64,000 bases of DNA, from assembly GCA_947452455.1 (NCBI GenBank), contig CANGBX010000001.1, positions 372,001 through 436,000 of the forward strand, given 5' to 3'. Origin of the DNA: Beijerinckiaceae bacterium (GTDB lineage: Bacteria; Pseudomonadota; Alphaproteobacteria; Rhizobiales; Beijerinckiaceae). The notes under the pieces were generated by a model. It made no database searches and was not told the DNA's origin. It saw only the letters and a list, made by a program, of their open reading frames with translations. Made by a program: the position numbers and the translations under genes. Of this stretch, positions 16,831 through 25,593 are shown in pieces (positions within the stretch are counted from its first letter, which is position 1; each line of letters starts with the position of its first letter).

Positions 16831-17796
16831 CTACCGCCCCGCCATCCCCGACAGCATCATGACATGTGCCGCGACCGAGCGTGACAGGCCTTCGAGGTCA
16901 TAGCCACCTTCGAGCAGCGAGAGAATCCGCCCGCTGCTTTTCTTTTCTGCAATGTCCATCAGCTTGCCGGTTGCCCAGGCGAAATCGCTTTCGACCAGAT
17001 TGATATTGGCGAGCGGGTCGCGCGCATGGGCATCAAAGCCTGCCGAGATGATGATGAGATCGGGCGAGAAAGCTTCAATCGCTGGCAGGATGCGCGTGTT
17101 CATTGCCTGTTTGAAATGCACGCCATCATCGCCCGCCGATAAAGGCGCATTGCAGATATTGTTATGTTCGCCTGTTTCATTCAGCGCACCCGTGCCCGGA
17201 TAAAGCGGCATTTCATGGGTGGACGCATAGAGCACATGCGGATCATTCCAGAAAATATCTTGTGTGCCATTGCCGTGGTGCACATCGAAATCCATGATCG
17301 CAACACGCTCGACACCATGGACTGCGCGCGCGTGACGCGCGGCAATGGCTGCATTGTTGAAAAAGCAAAAGCCCATGGCGGTGGCTGTTTCCGCATGGTG
17401 GCCGGGTGGGCGGGTCGCGACAAAGGCATTGTCGACCTTGCGCGCCATGACTTCATCGACCGCCAGACAGGCACCACCCACAGAGCGTAGTGCCGCGTCC
17501 ATCGTACCGGGCGAGAGGCATGTGTCGCCATCCAGATGGGTGAGGCCCTGATGGGGCACGGCTTCTTCAAGTCGACGCAGATGCGACTCGGGATGAACGC
17601 GCAAAATCTGCTCGCTGGTGCCGCGCGGGGCGGCTTCGCGGGCGAGTGTTTGAAAGCGCTCATGCTCCAGAATGCGCTCGATCACCCGCACGCGGTCGGG
17701 GCGCTCCGGGTGGCCGGGGCCCATATCATGGTCCAGACAATCGCGGTGGGAGAGGATGAGCGTATTCAAGTCGATGCCCTGCCTTGGTTTTTGCAA
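16831..17796 (-). CDS. Histone deacetylase family amidohydrolase (class II-like)
   Basis: A 321-residue zinc-dependent deacetylase of the arginase/deacetylase fold, probably acting on acetylated polyamines or acetyl-lysine. Signatures are intact: GPGHPERPDRV at 27-37, RPPGHHAE at about 129-136 with the catalytic His pair, DFDVHHGNGTQ with zinc ligands Asp and His near 170, the third ligand in SAGFDAHARDPL, and LLEGGYDL near the end. The genomic neighbours (aroC, a L,D-transpeptidase) do not indicate the substrate. The first 10 residues are poorly conserved, so the true start could be slightly downstream. Confidence 0.9.
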   Translation of the reverse strand: MQKPRQGIDLNTLILSHRDCLDHDMGPGHPERPDRVRVIERILEHERFQTLAREAAPRGTSEQILRVHPESHLRRLEEAVPHQGLTHLDGDTCLSPGTMDAALRSVGGACLAVDEVMARKVDNAFVATRPPGHHAETATAMGFCFFNNAAIAARHARAVHGVERVAIMDFDVHHGNGTQDIFWNDPHVLYASTHEMPLYPGTGALNETGEHNNICNAPLSAGDDGVHFKQAMNTRILPAIEAFSPDLIIISAGFDAHARDPLANINLVESDFAWATGKLMDIAEKKSSGRILSLLEGGYDLEGLSRSVAAHVMMLSGMAGR

Positions 17797-17975
17797 GTTC
17801 CGCCCTGAGCGGCCGTGATGTCGTTGATAGTCCAGCCGTTCAAAGGCGGCTTTGCGCTGTGTCAGCTTTACCGCAGCCTCTCATTTTCGTGAAAAGCAGC
17901 AGGGCTTGTGACCTTCTTTATGCTATCAGGAGCTCGAATCATTGAGAAATGTGAATCGGGAGCCCGCTGCCTGCG

Positions 17976-18584
17976 ATGAAACTTATGTCTGTTCTGGCTG
18001 GTTTGACAGCCGCCCTTCTTGTCGCTGGCTGCAATTTCAAAAGCGTGCCCGATCCCTCGATGAGTGCGCGAGACCGCGATTTTATCGCCAAGGTCCCGAA
18101 CTTCGAACTCGAAATGGATTTCCAACGCTACGAAGTCGATGATCCGACGGGCGAGAAGCCGGGCACGATCATTGTCGATACGTCGACGAAACATCTTTAT
18201 TACGTGCTGCCCAACAAGCGCGCGATGCGCTACGGCGTGGCGACGGGCGCGGAAGCTTATGGCTGGAAAGGCACGGCCACGATCCGCAATAAGGCCGAAT
18301 GGCCGCATTGGACGCCGCCAGCTGATATGGTGCAACGCTGGCCGCATCTGCGCCCCACAGCCGCTGCGGGTGGTTTGAGTGGTGGCCCGGATAATCCGCT
18401 GGGTGCGCGTGCGCTTTATCTTTATGACGCGAGCGGCCGTGACACGCTTTACCGGATTCACGGCACGAATGAGCCGGAAACGATTGGTCGCGAAGCCTCG
18501 TCAGGCTGCATTCGCATGCGCAATGTCGATGTGATCGACCTTTATGCGCGCGTCGCTTTGAACACCAAAGTGATCGTCAAGTAA
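17976..18584 (+). CDS. L,D-transpeptidase (YkuD) lipoprotein
   Basis: Periplasmic enzyme of the ErfK/YbiS/YkuD family that forms 3-3 peptidoglycan cross-links or attaches proteins to peptidoglycan. The N-terminus is a lipoprotein signal with lipobox LVAGC (Cys19). The catalytic segment HGTNEPETIGREASSGCIRM occupies residues 162-181, with His162 and the nucleophile Cys178 in the SxGCIRM motif. The 202-residue length fits a single catalytic domain without LysM or peptidoglycan-binding repeats. Starts at codon 1 or codon 4 (ATGTCTGTT) are both possible. Confidence 0.92.
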   Translation: MKLMSVLAGLTAALLVAGCNFKSVPDPSMSARDRDFIAKVPNFELEMDFQRYEVDDPTGEKPGTIIVDTSTKHLYYVLPNKRAMRYGVATGAEAYGWKGTATIRNKAEWPHWTPPADMVQRWPHLRPTAAAGGLSGGPDNPLGARALYLYDASGRDTLYRIHGTNEPETIGREASSGCIRMRNVDVIDLYARVALNTKVIVK

Positions 18585-18586
18585 GT

Positions 18587-18793
18587 TCAGGCTGCGAGAA
18601 TGTCGCCGGGCACGATGGCCGGCGCATTGCGCTCTGCTGCGGCAGGTTTGCGCTGCTCCGGCTCCGGCTGATTGCTCAGTTGGAGCGCAGCCGCAACCGC
18701 GGAAACACCGATTTCGCGATAGAGGCGGGCGAGCAGGGCACGCGCGTCCTCTTTGGCCGCGGGCATTGGCTTGGGCAATTCAAATTCGGACAT
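18587..18793 (-). CDS. Small hypothetical protein, 68 residues
   Basis: I do not recognise the family. The frame starts at ATG 18793 and encodes a short protein with a helical middle segment (KEDARALLARLYREIGVSAV) and an Ala/Pro-rich tail. It has no signal peptide, membrane helix or metal motif. The ribosome-binding site is weak (only GAG). It is convergent with the L,D-transpeptidase gene, ending 2 bp from its stop. A coding role is plausible because no other frame competes, but support is modest. Confidence 0.55.
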   Translation of the reverse strand: MSEFELPKPMPAAKEDARALLARLYREIGVSAVAAALQLSNQPEPEQRKPAAAERNAPAIVPGDILAA

Positions 18794-18874
18794 GGCAAAT
18801 ACTCAACGCGCGGAACCGATGACCTATCGTCGCGCATTGGGGTTAAGGCCGGCTTAATCGCATCAAGTTTTCCC

Positions 18875-18964
18875 CGACATTGCGGGGAGGCAGCAAGGCC
18901 GACGCAGCAATCCGGAGGCCGCGTGTGGGGCCCTCTGGTTTGCTTCGCTTGGCTCGCAATGACG
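18875..18964. repeat. Degenerate palindromic intergenic repeat
   Basis: Recognisable by cgacattgcggggagg at the left and ggctcgcaatgacg at the right, but with several substitutions relative to other copies. It lies between the small hypothetical gene and the HAD gene. Confidence 0.7.
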
Positions 18965-19083
18965 ACCTTGAGCCTTGCCACCCTTTCCGGCATGAGCTTA
19001 GCCTTCTTTTCATGTCTCATCGGTCATAAGGTGTCATGCCGCGCAAAATGCCTTTGCGACTGAACTCCGGGATGCATTCGACC

Positions 19084-19812
19084 ATGCCTTTTGAGGCCAT
19101 TCTCTTTGATAAAGACGGCACTCTGGTCGATTTCGATCGCACCTGGGGTGCTGCTGCGCATGAAGTGATGCAGACTTTGGCAGCGGGCGACACGGCCGCC
19201 TTTCACCGTCTGATCGATGTCAGCGGCTTCAATGCGCATGACAAAAGCTTTCGTCCCCATTCGCCCTGCCTGTCGGGGTCGCTGGCCGATTACGGCCCGC
19301 TCTGGGCAGATGCGCTCGGGCGGCGTGATCTGGATCGGCTTTATGAGGAGATTGGTGGGCTCTTTCGTACCATCGCGCTCGAAACCCTCACGCCGATTGG
19401 CGATCTCCCCGCGCTGTTTGCTGAATTGGGCGGCATGGGTTTGAAGCTCGGCATTGTTTCCAATGATTCCGAAAAGTCGGTGCGCCTGCAGGCAGGTCTT
19501 CTGGGTATTGCCGAAGATCTTGATTTTCTGGCGGGGCAAGATTCAGGCTTTGGTGCCAAGCCGGCGCCCGGCATGATTACCGCCTTTGCAGCCAGCTTCA
19601 ACATTGCGCCCGAGCGCATTGCGGTTGTGGGCGACACGCTGGCTGATATTCGCGCGGCACGTGCAGCAGGGGCTGTGGCTGTTGCCGTTCTCACAGGTCC
19701 TGCTTTGTTACAGGATCTGGCGGTTGAAGCGGATCATGTTCTCGATTGCGCACATGATGTGCCCGCATTCATTCGCGGGCAGCGGGCGCAGCGCCGCTCA
19801 GATTTGCTTTAG
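19084..19812 (+). CDS. HAD-family hydrolase (phosphoglycolate phosphatase-like)
   Basis: A 242-residue haloacid-dehalogenase-superfamily phosphatase. Motif I DKDGTLVDFD lies at residues 9-18 with nucleophile Asp9 and Asp11, motif II is in GIVSNDS, the motif III lysine is in GAKPAPGM, and motif IV is GDTLADIRAARAAGA. The insertion between motifs I and II resembles Gph. ATG 19084 is preferred because it places the DxD motif at the usual distance from the N-terminus; ATG 19036 would add a 16-residue tail. The end overlaps the convergent MarR gene by 15 bp. Confidence 0.88.
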   Translation: MPFEAILFDKDGTLVDFDRTWGAAAHEVMQTLAAGDTAAFHRLIDVSGFNAHDKSFRPHSPCLSGSLADYGPLWADALGRRDLDRLYEEIGGLFRTIALETLTPIGDLPALFAELGGMGLKLGIVSNDSEKSVRLQAGLLGIAEDLDFLAGQDSGFGAKPAPGMITAFAASFNIAPERIAVVGDTLADIRAARAAGAVAVAVLTGPALLQDLAVEADHVLDCAHDVPAFIRGQRAQRRSDLL

Positions 19813-20250
19813 GTTCATACTCTCGCGGATCAAATCGCGCGTGTTCACAATCAGGCTTTCAAACTTTTTCAAATCATCTGCCGACATGCGGCCCAATGTA
19901 TCGATGACAAATTGGCGCTGCACTTCGATGCCTTGCTCGGCCAAAGCGCGGCCTTGCGCGGTCAGATAAATCGCATGTGAGCGACGATCCCCCTCGATCG
20001 AGCGGCGTTCCACCAGCTTGGCGTCTTCCAGCCGATCAATCAGACCAGAAATATTGCCTTTGGTGACATAGAGGCGCGCGGCCAAATCTTGCTGGCTGAG
20101 GCCTTCACGCTCTGTCAGCGTGGTCAGCACATCGCATTGGGGCACGGAGAGGCCGATCTCGCGCACGCGAGCCGTAATGCTGAGATTGATCCGCGACTGC
20201 AAACGCAGGAGACGGAACCAAACCCGTACCGCATCGGCCTCATGCGTCAT
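19798..20250 (-). CDS. MarR-family transcriptional regulator
   Basis: A 150-residue MarR protein with the usual helical dimer arms and a winged helix at about residues 40-105 (QCDVLTTLTEREGLSQQDLA, then LYVTKGNISGLIDRLEDAKL and the wing RRSIEGDRRSHAIYL). The ATG at 20250 has a good GAGGGG ribosome-binding site. An inverted repeat lies 14 bp upstream of the start and is a candidate self-operator. Possible regulated neighbours are the MBL-fold hydrolase gene directly upstream on the same strand, or the convergent HAD phosphatase. The ligand is unknown. Confidence 0.9.
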   Translation of the reverse strand: MTHEADAVRVWFRLLRLQSRINLSITARVREIGLSVPQCDVLTTLTEREGLSQQDLAARLYVTKGNISGLIDRLEDAKLVERRSIEGDRRSHAIYLTAQGRALAEQGIEVQRQFVIDTLGRMSADDLKKFESLIVNTRDLIRESMNLKQI

Positions 20251-20263
20251 GATTGCCCCTCAC

Positions 20264-20277
20264 CTGAATCTGTTCAG
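20264..20277. promoter_or_regulatory. Inverted repeat upstream of the MarR gene
   Basis: The sequence ctgaatctgttcag is a perfect 5-bp inverted repeat (ctgaa/ttcag) with a 4-base centre, 14 bp upstream of the MarR start codon. MarR proteins commonly bind such elements to repress themselves; binding here is inference. Confidence 0.4.
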
Positions 20278-20349
20278 ACCTAAACTAGTCCCGTGCTGGC
20301 AGGTCTGGCAAGCGAAAGGCACATGTCGGGCAGATCTATTCTTGATTGG

Positions 20350-21261
20350 TCATCGGGCCAACGTGTACGCGGCGGTCTCGGTGGCGCTGCCTTGGTCTGA
20401 CACAACGAGATCGCGCGCGACCAGATCTTCCAGATGGGCCAGCACGGACAGGCCTGCTGCGCGATGCAGCCGTTCATCGACACCTTTGTAAATCACGCGC
20501 ACAATCTCGGTGATGCTGCGACCACCTTCGCCCAAGCGCTCAAGGATAGCGGTTTCGCGTTGCCGCCGATGCATGGCAAGCAGGCGCACGAAACGTTGGG
20601 GCTCTTGCAGCACATTGCCGTGGCCGGGCCAATAGACGCTCTCACTGCGCGCGGCGATCTTTTCGAGCGAGGCCATATAATCGCGCATATTGCCATCAGG
20701 CGGGGCGACAATGCTGGTTGACCACGCCATCACATGATCGCCGGAAAAAATCCCGTTTGCTTCATGCAAAGCAAAGGCGAGATGATTGGATGCATGACCC
20801 GGCGTCGCGATGGCCTCAAGAGTAAAGCCGTCACCTTTGAACAAGGCACCATCGGCCAAAACTGCATCGGGCGCATGGTCAAGATCATGGCTTGCATCCA
20901 ATCGTCCTGATGGTGGCTCAGCGAGCGGAATATGCGTGGCGCAGCCGATAATCGGTGCGCGGGTCCGCGCCTGCAAAAGCCTTGCGCCGGGTGAATGATC
21001 GCGATGTGTATGCGTGACGAGAATGGCAGAAATCGTCTCGCCATGGGTTGCAGCAAGCAAAGCTTCGATATGAGCGCCATCATCAGGGCCCGGATCAATC
21101 ACCGCGACTTTGCCTTCGCCAACCAGATAGCTGCAGGTGCCGGTGAAAGTGAACGGGCCTTTGTTGGGCGCAAGCACGCGCCGCACGAGCGGCGACAGCC
21201 GTGTGGCCTGCCCGACTTGTCCGGGTGGCTCGCGATTGAAGGGAATGTCGGGCGTGCTCAT
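20350..21261 (-). CDS. Metallo-beta-lactamase-fold hydrolase (LACTB2-like)
   Basis: A 303-residue MBL-fold hydrolase. The metal-binding signature THTHRDHSPG (HxHxDH) lies near residue 80, with the further ligands in TPGHASNHLAF and FSGDHVMAW. A C-terminal region of about 70 residues forms a winged-helix-like extension (RLGEGGRSITEIVRVIYKGV), as in LACTB2-type enzymes. ATG 21261 has GGAGG seven bases upstream, so the longer frame from 21324 is rejected. It is divergent from an SDR gene and precedes the MarR gene on the same strand. The substrate, whether a thioester, lactone or RNA, cannot be told from sequence. Confidence 0.88.
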   Translation of the reverse strand: MSTPDIPFNREPPGQVGQATRLSPLVRRVLAPNKGPFTFTGTCSYLVGEGKVAVIDPGPDDGAHIEALLAATHGETISAILVTHTHRDHSPGARLLQARTRAPIIGCATHIPLAEPPSGRLDASHDLDHAPDAVLADGALFKGDGFTLEAIATPGHASNHLAFALHEANGIFSGDHVMAWSTSIVAPPDGNMRDYMASLEKIAARSESVYWPGHGNVLQEPQRFVRLLAMHRRQRETAILERLGEGGRSITEIVRVIYKGVDERLHRAAGLSVLAHLEDLVARDLVVSDQGSATETAAYTLAR

Positions 21262-21361
21262 GCCTCCATGATAAGCGCGAATGAGGATGAATGGAAATCG
21301 GCGCCTGTGTTTGCATTGCGTCATCGGGCAGGGCTATCTTGTTAAAAAAAGGGAGGGAAGA

Positions 21362-22213
21362 GTGCTCACCAGCGATCTGCGACTTGAAGGGCGCGTGGCT
21401 ATTGTCACGGGGGCGGCGCGCGGCATTGGCAAGGCCATCGCCCATGCGCTGACACGCGCGGGAGCGCATGTTCTCTATGCCGATATGGATGGTGGTGCGA
21501 CGGGCGGAGCGACGCGTGATGTGGCGGGCCAGCCGGGCTGCGGTCGCGTGCTGGGTGTGCCGTGTGACATTACCAATCCGGCTGATTGCGAGCGCACGGT
21601 CAACGAGGCTGTGCGACTGTTTGGTTCGCTCGATATTCTTGTCAACAATGCGGGCAAGGGGCCGGTGCATCTGGAGCGTTCCCCGCGCACCAAATCGCTG
21701 AAGTTTTATGAGGCCGATCCGTTGGTCTGGCGCGAGATTCTCATGACCAATGTGGTGGGCACATTTTTCATGTCGCATTATGCTGCGCCCCATCTCATCA
21801 AGGCGGGTGCGAAAGGGCGCATCATCAATGTTACGACTTCGCTGAACACAATGCAGCGGCGCAACAACTCGCCCTATGGTGTGAGCAAGGTAGCGATTGA
21901 AGCGGAAACTTTGATCTGGTCGAAAGATCTCGAAGGTACAGGCGTAACTGTGAACACCGTTTTGCCCGGTGGTGCGACCAATACGGATTTCCTCTCCGAC
22001 ATGGGTCGACAGGCCGCGCAGAAGACGGGGCGCGTTGTGTTGGAGCCGGAGATTATCGTGCCGCCTGTTTTATGGCTGGCCTCTGATGAGGCGGCGTATA
22101 TCACGGGCCAGCGTTTTGTCGGCAAGGAATGGGATGAGACTTTGCCCTTCGCTGAAGCCGCCGCCAAAGCGCGCGAGCCGCAAGTGATCCGCGAAGCCGA
22201 TGATGGGCGGTAG
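21362..22213 (+). CDS. Short-chain dehydrogenase/reductase
   Basis: A 283-residue classical SDR oxidoreductase. The cofactor loop TGAARGIGKA is near residue 18, NNAGKGP near 97, and the catalytic Tyr and Lys are in SPYGVSKVAIEAE. The GTG start at 21362 directly follows a strong GGGAGGGAAGA ribosome-binding site; the longer frame from 21281 lacks one. A rather long insertion between NNAG and the catalytic Tyr (LERSPRTKSLKFYEADPLVW) distinguishes it from FabG. Substrate unknown; it may belong to the catabolic block that follows. Confidence 0.88.
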   Translation: MLTSDLRLEGRVAIVTGAARGIGKAIAHALTRAGAHVLYADMDGGATGGATRDVAGQPGCGRVLGVPCDITNPADCERTVNEAVRLFGSLDILVNNAGKGPVHLERSPRTKSLKFYEADPLVWREILMTNVVGTFFMSHYAAPHLIKAGAKGRIINVTTSLNTMQRRNNSPYGVSKVAIEAETLIWSKDLEGTGVTVNTVLPGGATNTDFLSDMGRQAAQKTGRVVLEPEIIVPPVLWLASDEAAYITGQRFVGKEWDETLPFAEAAAKAREPQVIREADDGR

Positions 22214-22214
22214 C

Positions 22215-22302
22215 CGTCATTGCGAGCGTAGCGAAGCAACCCAGAAGCCTCACGCGTGGCCTCTGGGTTGCCGCGTCGCGCTCGCGCTCCTCGCAATGAC
22301 GG
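22215..22302. repeat. Palindromic intergenic repeat
   Basis: Copy with cgtcattgcgagcg and ctcctcgcaatgacg ends, directly after the SDR stop codon and just before the end of the convergent IclR gene. Confidence 0.88.
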
Positions 22303-22305
22303 CCT

Positions 22306-23103
22306 TTAAATCAAAGCTGGCGCTACGCTCTCGGCGCCTGCGCGCAATACGGGCAGAATATCCTTGATCAGCCCTTCGCGCGAAATGCGGCCTGCCTGCA
22401 CGCCGATATTCATCGCCGCCACAATCTGCCCTCCTGCATTGCGCACGGGAACAGCAATCGAGCGCAGGCCGATTTCGAGTTCTTCATCGACAAGGGCGTA
22501 ATCTTGCGCGCGCACTTGCGCGAGCACTTTCATCAAAGCATCGACATCATTGATTGTCTGCGGCGTGAGCTTTTCGCGATTCATCGCATGCAACAAACGC
22601 CGCGCTTCTGCCTCGGGCAAAGCCGCCAGCAGCACGCGCCCCAATGACGAGCAATAGGCTGGCAGACGCGAGCCCGTTGCAAGCCCCACCGACATAATGC
22701 GCCGCGTCGCTGCACGCGCGACATAGACAATCTCGGCCCCATCCAGAATGGCGCAAGACGAGCTTTCATTCGTCTTTTCGCTTACCGCTTCCAATGTCGG
22801 CTGAATGGCACGCGGCAAAGGTGTGGCGGAGAGATAGGCATAGCCCAGCGACAGCACACCGGGTGTGAGCATGAAATGCTTGCCGTCACTCGCCACATAG
22901 CCAAGCGCCTGCAAGGTCAGCAGCGAGCGGCGCACGGTGGCGCGCGGCAAATCGGTTGTCTTGGCAATATCGGCCAAAGTCAGCTTTTCGCGGCCCGCCC
23001 CAAAGGCGCGGATGACCGCCAGCCCACGGGCAAGCGCCGCAATGTAGGAGGGATCATCCGGCGTGATCGGGGCAGGGGCTTGGGCAGGCGCTTGGATATT
23101 CAT
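22306..23103 (-). CDS. IclR-family regulator, PcaR/PobR type
   Basis: A 265-residue IclR regulator. Residues 20-85 are the winged helix-turn-helix (SYIAALARGLAVIRAFG, then LTLADIAKTTDLPRATVRRS) and residues 95-262 the effector-binding domain (SSSCAILDGAEIVYVARAA, ending in IAVPVRNAGGQIVAAMNIG). The N-terminal signature DPSYIAALARGLAVI is characteristic of the PcaR/PcaU/PobR group that controls aromatic-acid catabolism, usually as an activator responding to an aromatic or beta-ketoadipate-type effector. It is divergent from the ABC transporter operon, and a candidate operator lies 82 bp upstream of its start. Confidence 0.9.
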   Translation of the reverse strand: MNIQAPAQAPAPITPDDPSYIAALARGLAVIRAFGAGREKLTLADIAKTTDLPRATVRRSLLTLQALGYVASDGKHFMLTPGVLSLGYAYLSATPLPRAIQPTLEAVSEKTNESSSCAILDGAEIVYVARAATRRIMSVGLATGSRLPAYCSSLGRVLLAALPEAEARRLLHAMNREKLTPQTINDVDALMKVLAQVRAQDYALVDEELEIGLRSIAVPVRNAGGQIVAAMNIGVQAGRISREGLIKDILPVLRAGAESVAPALI

Positions 23104-23184
23104 GGATCAACCGGTTGTTGCGACCGCTATTTCCCCGAGGAGATTCGGGCAGCCATAGATCAATGGTCGCATAAACGAAGATTT

Positions 23185-23199
23185 GTTCGCAATACGCAC
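23185..23199. promoter_or_regulatory. Candidate IclR/PcaR operator in the divergent gap
   Basis: The 15-bp sequence gttcgcaatacgcac matches both half-sites of the PcaR/PobR operator as I recall it (gttcg-N5-cgcac). It lies between the IclR gene and the ABC transporter gene, so it could serve both. A related site lies at 30090-30104 before the CoA-transferase genes. Confidence 0.5.
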
Positions 23200-23424
23200 A
23201 ATTCTCAGCAAGGGCGGGCTTGCTCCCGCCCGCGGGGCGCGCTTAGCTCTCTCCGGCGCCCGGAAGCGCGTAATGAACGGCCTGCATCAATTCTTGCGAA
23301 ATGATCGCTTGAATTGGGGGCCTCATTGTCGCGTGGTGAGGGCAGCCCTACATCAGGCTTGGCCGTTGCGGTCATAAAGTCAGGAAGCCCGCCACAAGGC
23401 GTGAGCTTTTTCGGGAGGATTGGA

Positions 23425-24591
23425 ATGTTTCGCAGACAAATTCTGAAGAGCATCGGCGTGGCCGGTCTTGCTCTCGCCACAGGCATTTCGGCTGCTTCCG
23501 CGCAGGAAGTGGTCAAGGTTGGCCTCATTCTCCCGATGACCGGCCCCTCGGCCTCAACGGGTCGCCAGATCGAAGCAGGCGCGCGCCTGTGGATGGCACA
23601 GAACGGCACCATTGTTGCTGGCAAGAAGATCGAACTCATCATCAAGGATGACACCGGCGCGGCCGACCAGTCCAAGCGCCTCGCCACCGAACTCGTCGTC
23701 AATGACAAGGTCGCGTTTCTCGCGGGCTTCGGTCTGACGCCGCTGGCGCTCGCTGTCGGCCCCGTCGCCTCGCAGGCGAAAGTTCCTGCCGTGATCATGG
23801 CCGCTGGCACCTCGACGATTGTGGCGTCCTCGCCTTACTTCGTGCGCACCAGCTTCACGCTGCCGCAAAACACTGCGCCGATGGCGCAATGGTCGGCTGC
23901 CAATAACATCAAGACTGTCGTGACACTCGTGTCCGATTACGGTCCGGGTCTGGATTCGGAAAAGGCTTTCAAGGCTGAATTCGAAGCCAAGGGTGGCAAG
24001 GTGCTCGACACATTGCGCGCACCGCTGATGAATCCCGAATTCGCCGCCTTCTTGCAGAAGGCGAAAGATTTGAAGCCGGATGCTCTCTTCCTCTTCGTGC
24101 CCTCAGGGCAGGGCGCCAGCCTGATGAAGCAGGTTGGTGAGCGCGAGCTCGCCAAGGCTGGCATCAAGATCATTGGCACGGGTGACGTGACCGATGACGA
24201 CCAGCTCAACGGCATGGGCGATGCGCTGATCGGCATGATCACCTCGCACAATTATTCGGCCGCACATGACAGCCCCGAGAACAAGGCTTATGTGGCCGCG
24301 TTCTTGAAGGCCAATAACAACATGCGTCCGAACTTCATGTCGGTCGGTGGTTTCGACGGCATGGCTGCGATCTACAAGGCTCTGGAAAAGACCAAGGGCG
24401 ATACAGATGGCACCAAGCTCGTGGAAGCGATGAAGGGTCTCGCCTGGGTGTCTCCGCGCGGTCCGATGTCGATTGATGCTACGACGCGCGACATCACGCA
24501 GAATGTCTATGTTCGCGAAGTGAAGAAGGTCGACGGCCAGCTCTACAACGTCGAATTCGCGACCATCGCGAATGTGAAGGGCTCGAACTGA
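23425..24591 (+). CDS. Branched-chain-amino-acid-type ABC transporter, substrate-binding protein
   Basis: A 388-residue periplasmic binding protein of the LivJ/Leu-Ile-Val family (type I periplasmic fold). The N-terminus is a signal peptide (RRQILKSIGVAGLALATG, cleavage after ISAASA) and the mature protein begins QEVVKVGLILPMTGPSA, typical of the family. The start at 23425 follows GGGAGGAT; a longer frame from 23314 is rejected. Proteins of this family also carry aromatic acids and other carboxylates, so the true ligand is open. The permease and ATPase genes follow after a palindromic repeat. Confidence 0.92.
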   Translation: MFRRQILKSIGVAGLALATGISAASAQEVVKVGLILPMTGPSASTGRQIEAGARLWMAQNGTIVAGKKIELIIKDDTGAADQSKRLATELVVNDKVAFLAGFGLTPLALAVGPVASQAKVPAVIMAAGTSTIVASSPYFVRTSFTLPQNTAPMAQWSAANNIKTVVTLVSDYGPGLDSEKAFKAEFEAKGGKVLDTLRAPLMNPEFAAFLQKAKDLKPDALFLFVPSGQGASLMKQVGERELAKAGIKIIGTGDVTDDDQLNGMGDALIGMITSHNYSAAHDSPENKAYVAAFLKANNNMRPNFMSVGGFDGMAAIYKALEKTKGDTDGTKLVEAMKGLAWVSPRGPMSIDATTRDITQNVYVREVKKVDGQLYNVEFATIANVKGSN

Positions 24592-24626
24592 GACTGATTT
24601 TGGCGGCGGGGTACTCTGTGCCCCGC

Positions 24627-24706
24627 CGTCATTGCAAGCGAAGCGAAGCAATCCAGACGCAGCCCGCTGACTGGATTGCTTCGTCGCTTTGCTCCTCGCA
24701 ATGACG
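24627..24706. repeat. Palindromic intergenic repeat inside the transporter operon
   Basis: Copy with cgtcattgcaagcg and ctcctcgcaatgacg ends, sitting between the binding-protein gene and the first permease gene. A stable hairpin here could stabilise the upstream mRNA and so raise binding-protein levels relative to the membrane subunits (inference). Confidence 0.88.
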
Positions 24707-24728
24707 GACCTATTCAAGGACCAGACCC

Positions 24729-25589
24729 TTGCTGACCATTCTTCTCGACGGGATTGCCTATGGCATGCTGCTGTTCATTCTGGCAGTGGGCCTGTGCGTC
24801 ACTCTCGGCCTTATGAATTTTATCAATCTCGCGCATGGCACTTTCGCGATGGCGGGCGGTTATCTGACCATCACTTTGATGCAGAAAGCAGGCGTGCCCT
24901 TTCTCTGGTGCCTGCCTGCGGCTTTCATTTTTGCGGCTGTGCTCGGCCTCGTCCTTGAGCGCACGCTCTATCGCCATCTCTATGACAAGACGCATCTCGA
25001 TCAGGTGCTCTTCTCTATCGGCCTCGTCTTCATCTCGATTGCCATGGTCGATTACGCCTATGGCGCCAACCAGCAGATTGTGAATCTGCCAGACTATCTC
25101 ACCGGTCGTTTCTCCTTTCTGGGCGCCTCCATCGGCGTCTATCGTGTCTTCGTCATCGCCATTTGCGGTTTGCTGGTGGTCTCGCTGCAACTCGTGCTGA
25201 CTATGACGCGCTTTGGTTCACGCCTGCGCGCGGCTGTCGATGATGGTCGCGTCGCGCGCGGCATGGGCATTGATGTGACGCGCATCTTTGCGGTGACGTT
25301 TGCGGTGGGCTCGGGCCTTGCGGGGCTTGGCGGCGCACTTGGCACAGGCATCATCTCTTTCGATCCGACATTCCCCCTGAAATATATGATCTACTTTCTG
25401 ATCGTGATTTCGGTGGGTGGCACAACTACAATTACGGGTCCATTCCTTGCTGCCATTCTGCTCGGCGTGGCCGATGTTGCTGGCAAATATTATGTGCCAG
25501 CGGTTGGTGGTTTCATCATCTACACGATCATGGTTGTTGTCTTGATCGTGCGACCGCAAGGGCTCTTTGCCCGCGCGGCAGCCAAGTGA
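24729..25589 (+). CDS. ABC transporter permease, LivH type
   Basis: Inner-membrane permease of the branched-chain amino acid transporter family, 286 residues with about eight hydrophobic segments. The beginning LLDGIAYGMLLFILAVG and the motif GLMNFINLAHGTFAMAGGY are typical of LivH, as is RAAVDDGRVARGMGIDV in the cytoplasmic coupling loop. The start is TTG at 24729, preceded by CAAGGA. The gene is followed 4 bp later by the LivM-type permease gene, so the two permeases are co-translated. Confidence 0.9.
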   Translation: MLTILLDGIAYGMLLFILAVGLCVTLGLMNFINLAHGTFAMAGGYLTITLMQKAGVPFLWCLPAAFIFAAVLGLVLERTLYRHLYDKTHLDQVLFSIGLVFISIAMVDYAYGANQQIVNLPDYLTGRFSFLGASIGVYRVFVIAICGLLVVSLQLVLTMTRFGSRLRAAVDDGRVARGMGIDVTRIFAVTFAVGSGLAGLGGALGTGIISFDPTFPLKYMIYFLIVISVGGTTTITGPFLAAILLGVADVAGKYYVPAVGGFIIYTIMVVVLIVRPQGLFARAAAK

Positions 25590-25593
25590 GGGA

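Noticed and set aside
16831-17796. Acetoin utilisation protein AcuC as the name for the deacetylase-family gene
   Set aside because: The motifs fit the general deacetylase family and the class II-like branch; no acu genes are nearby to support the specific name.
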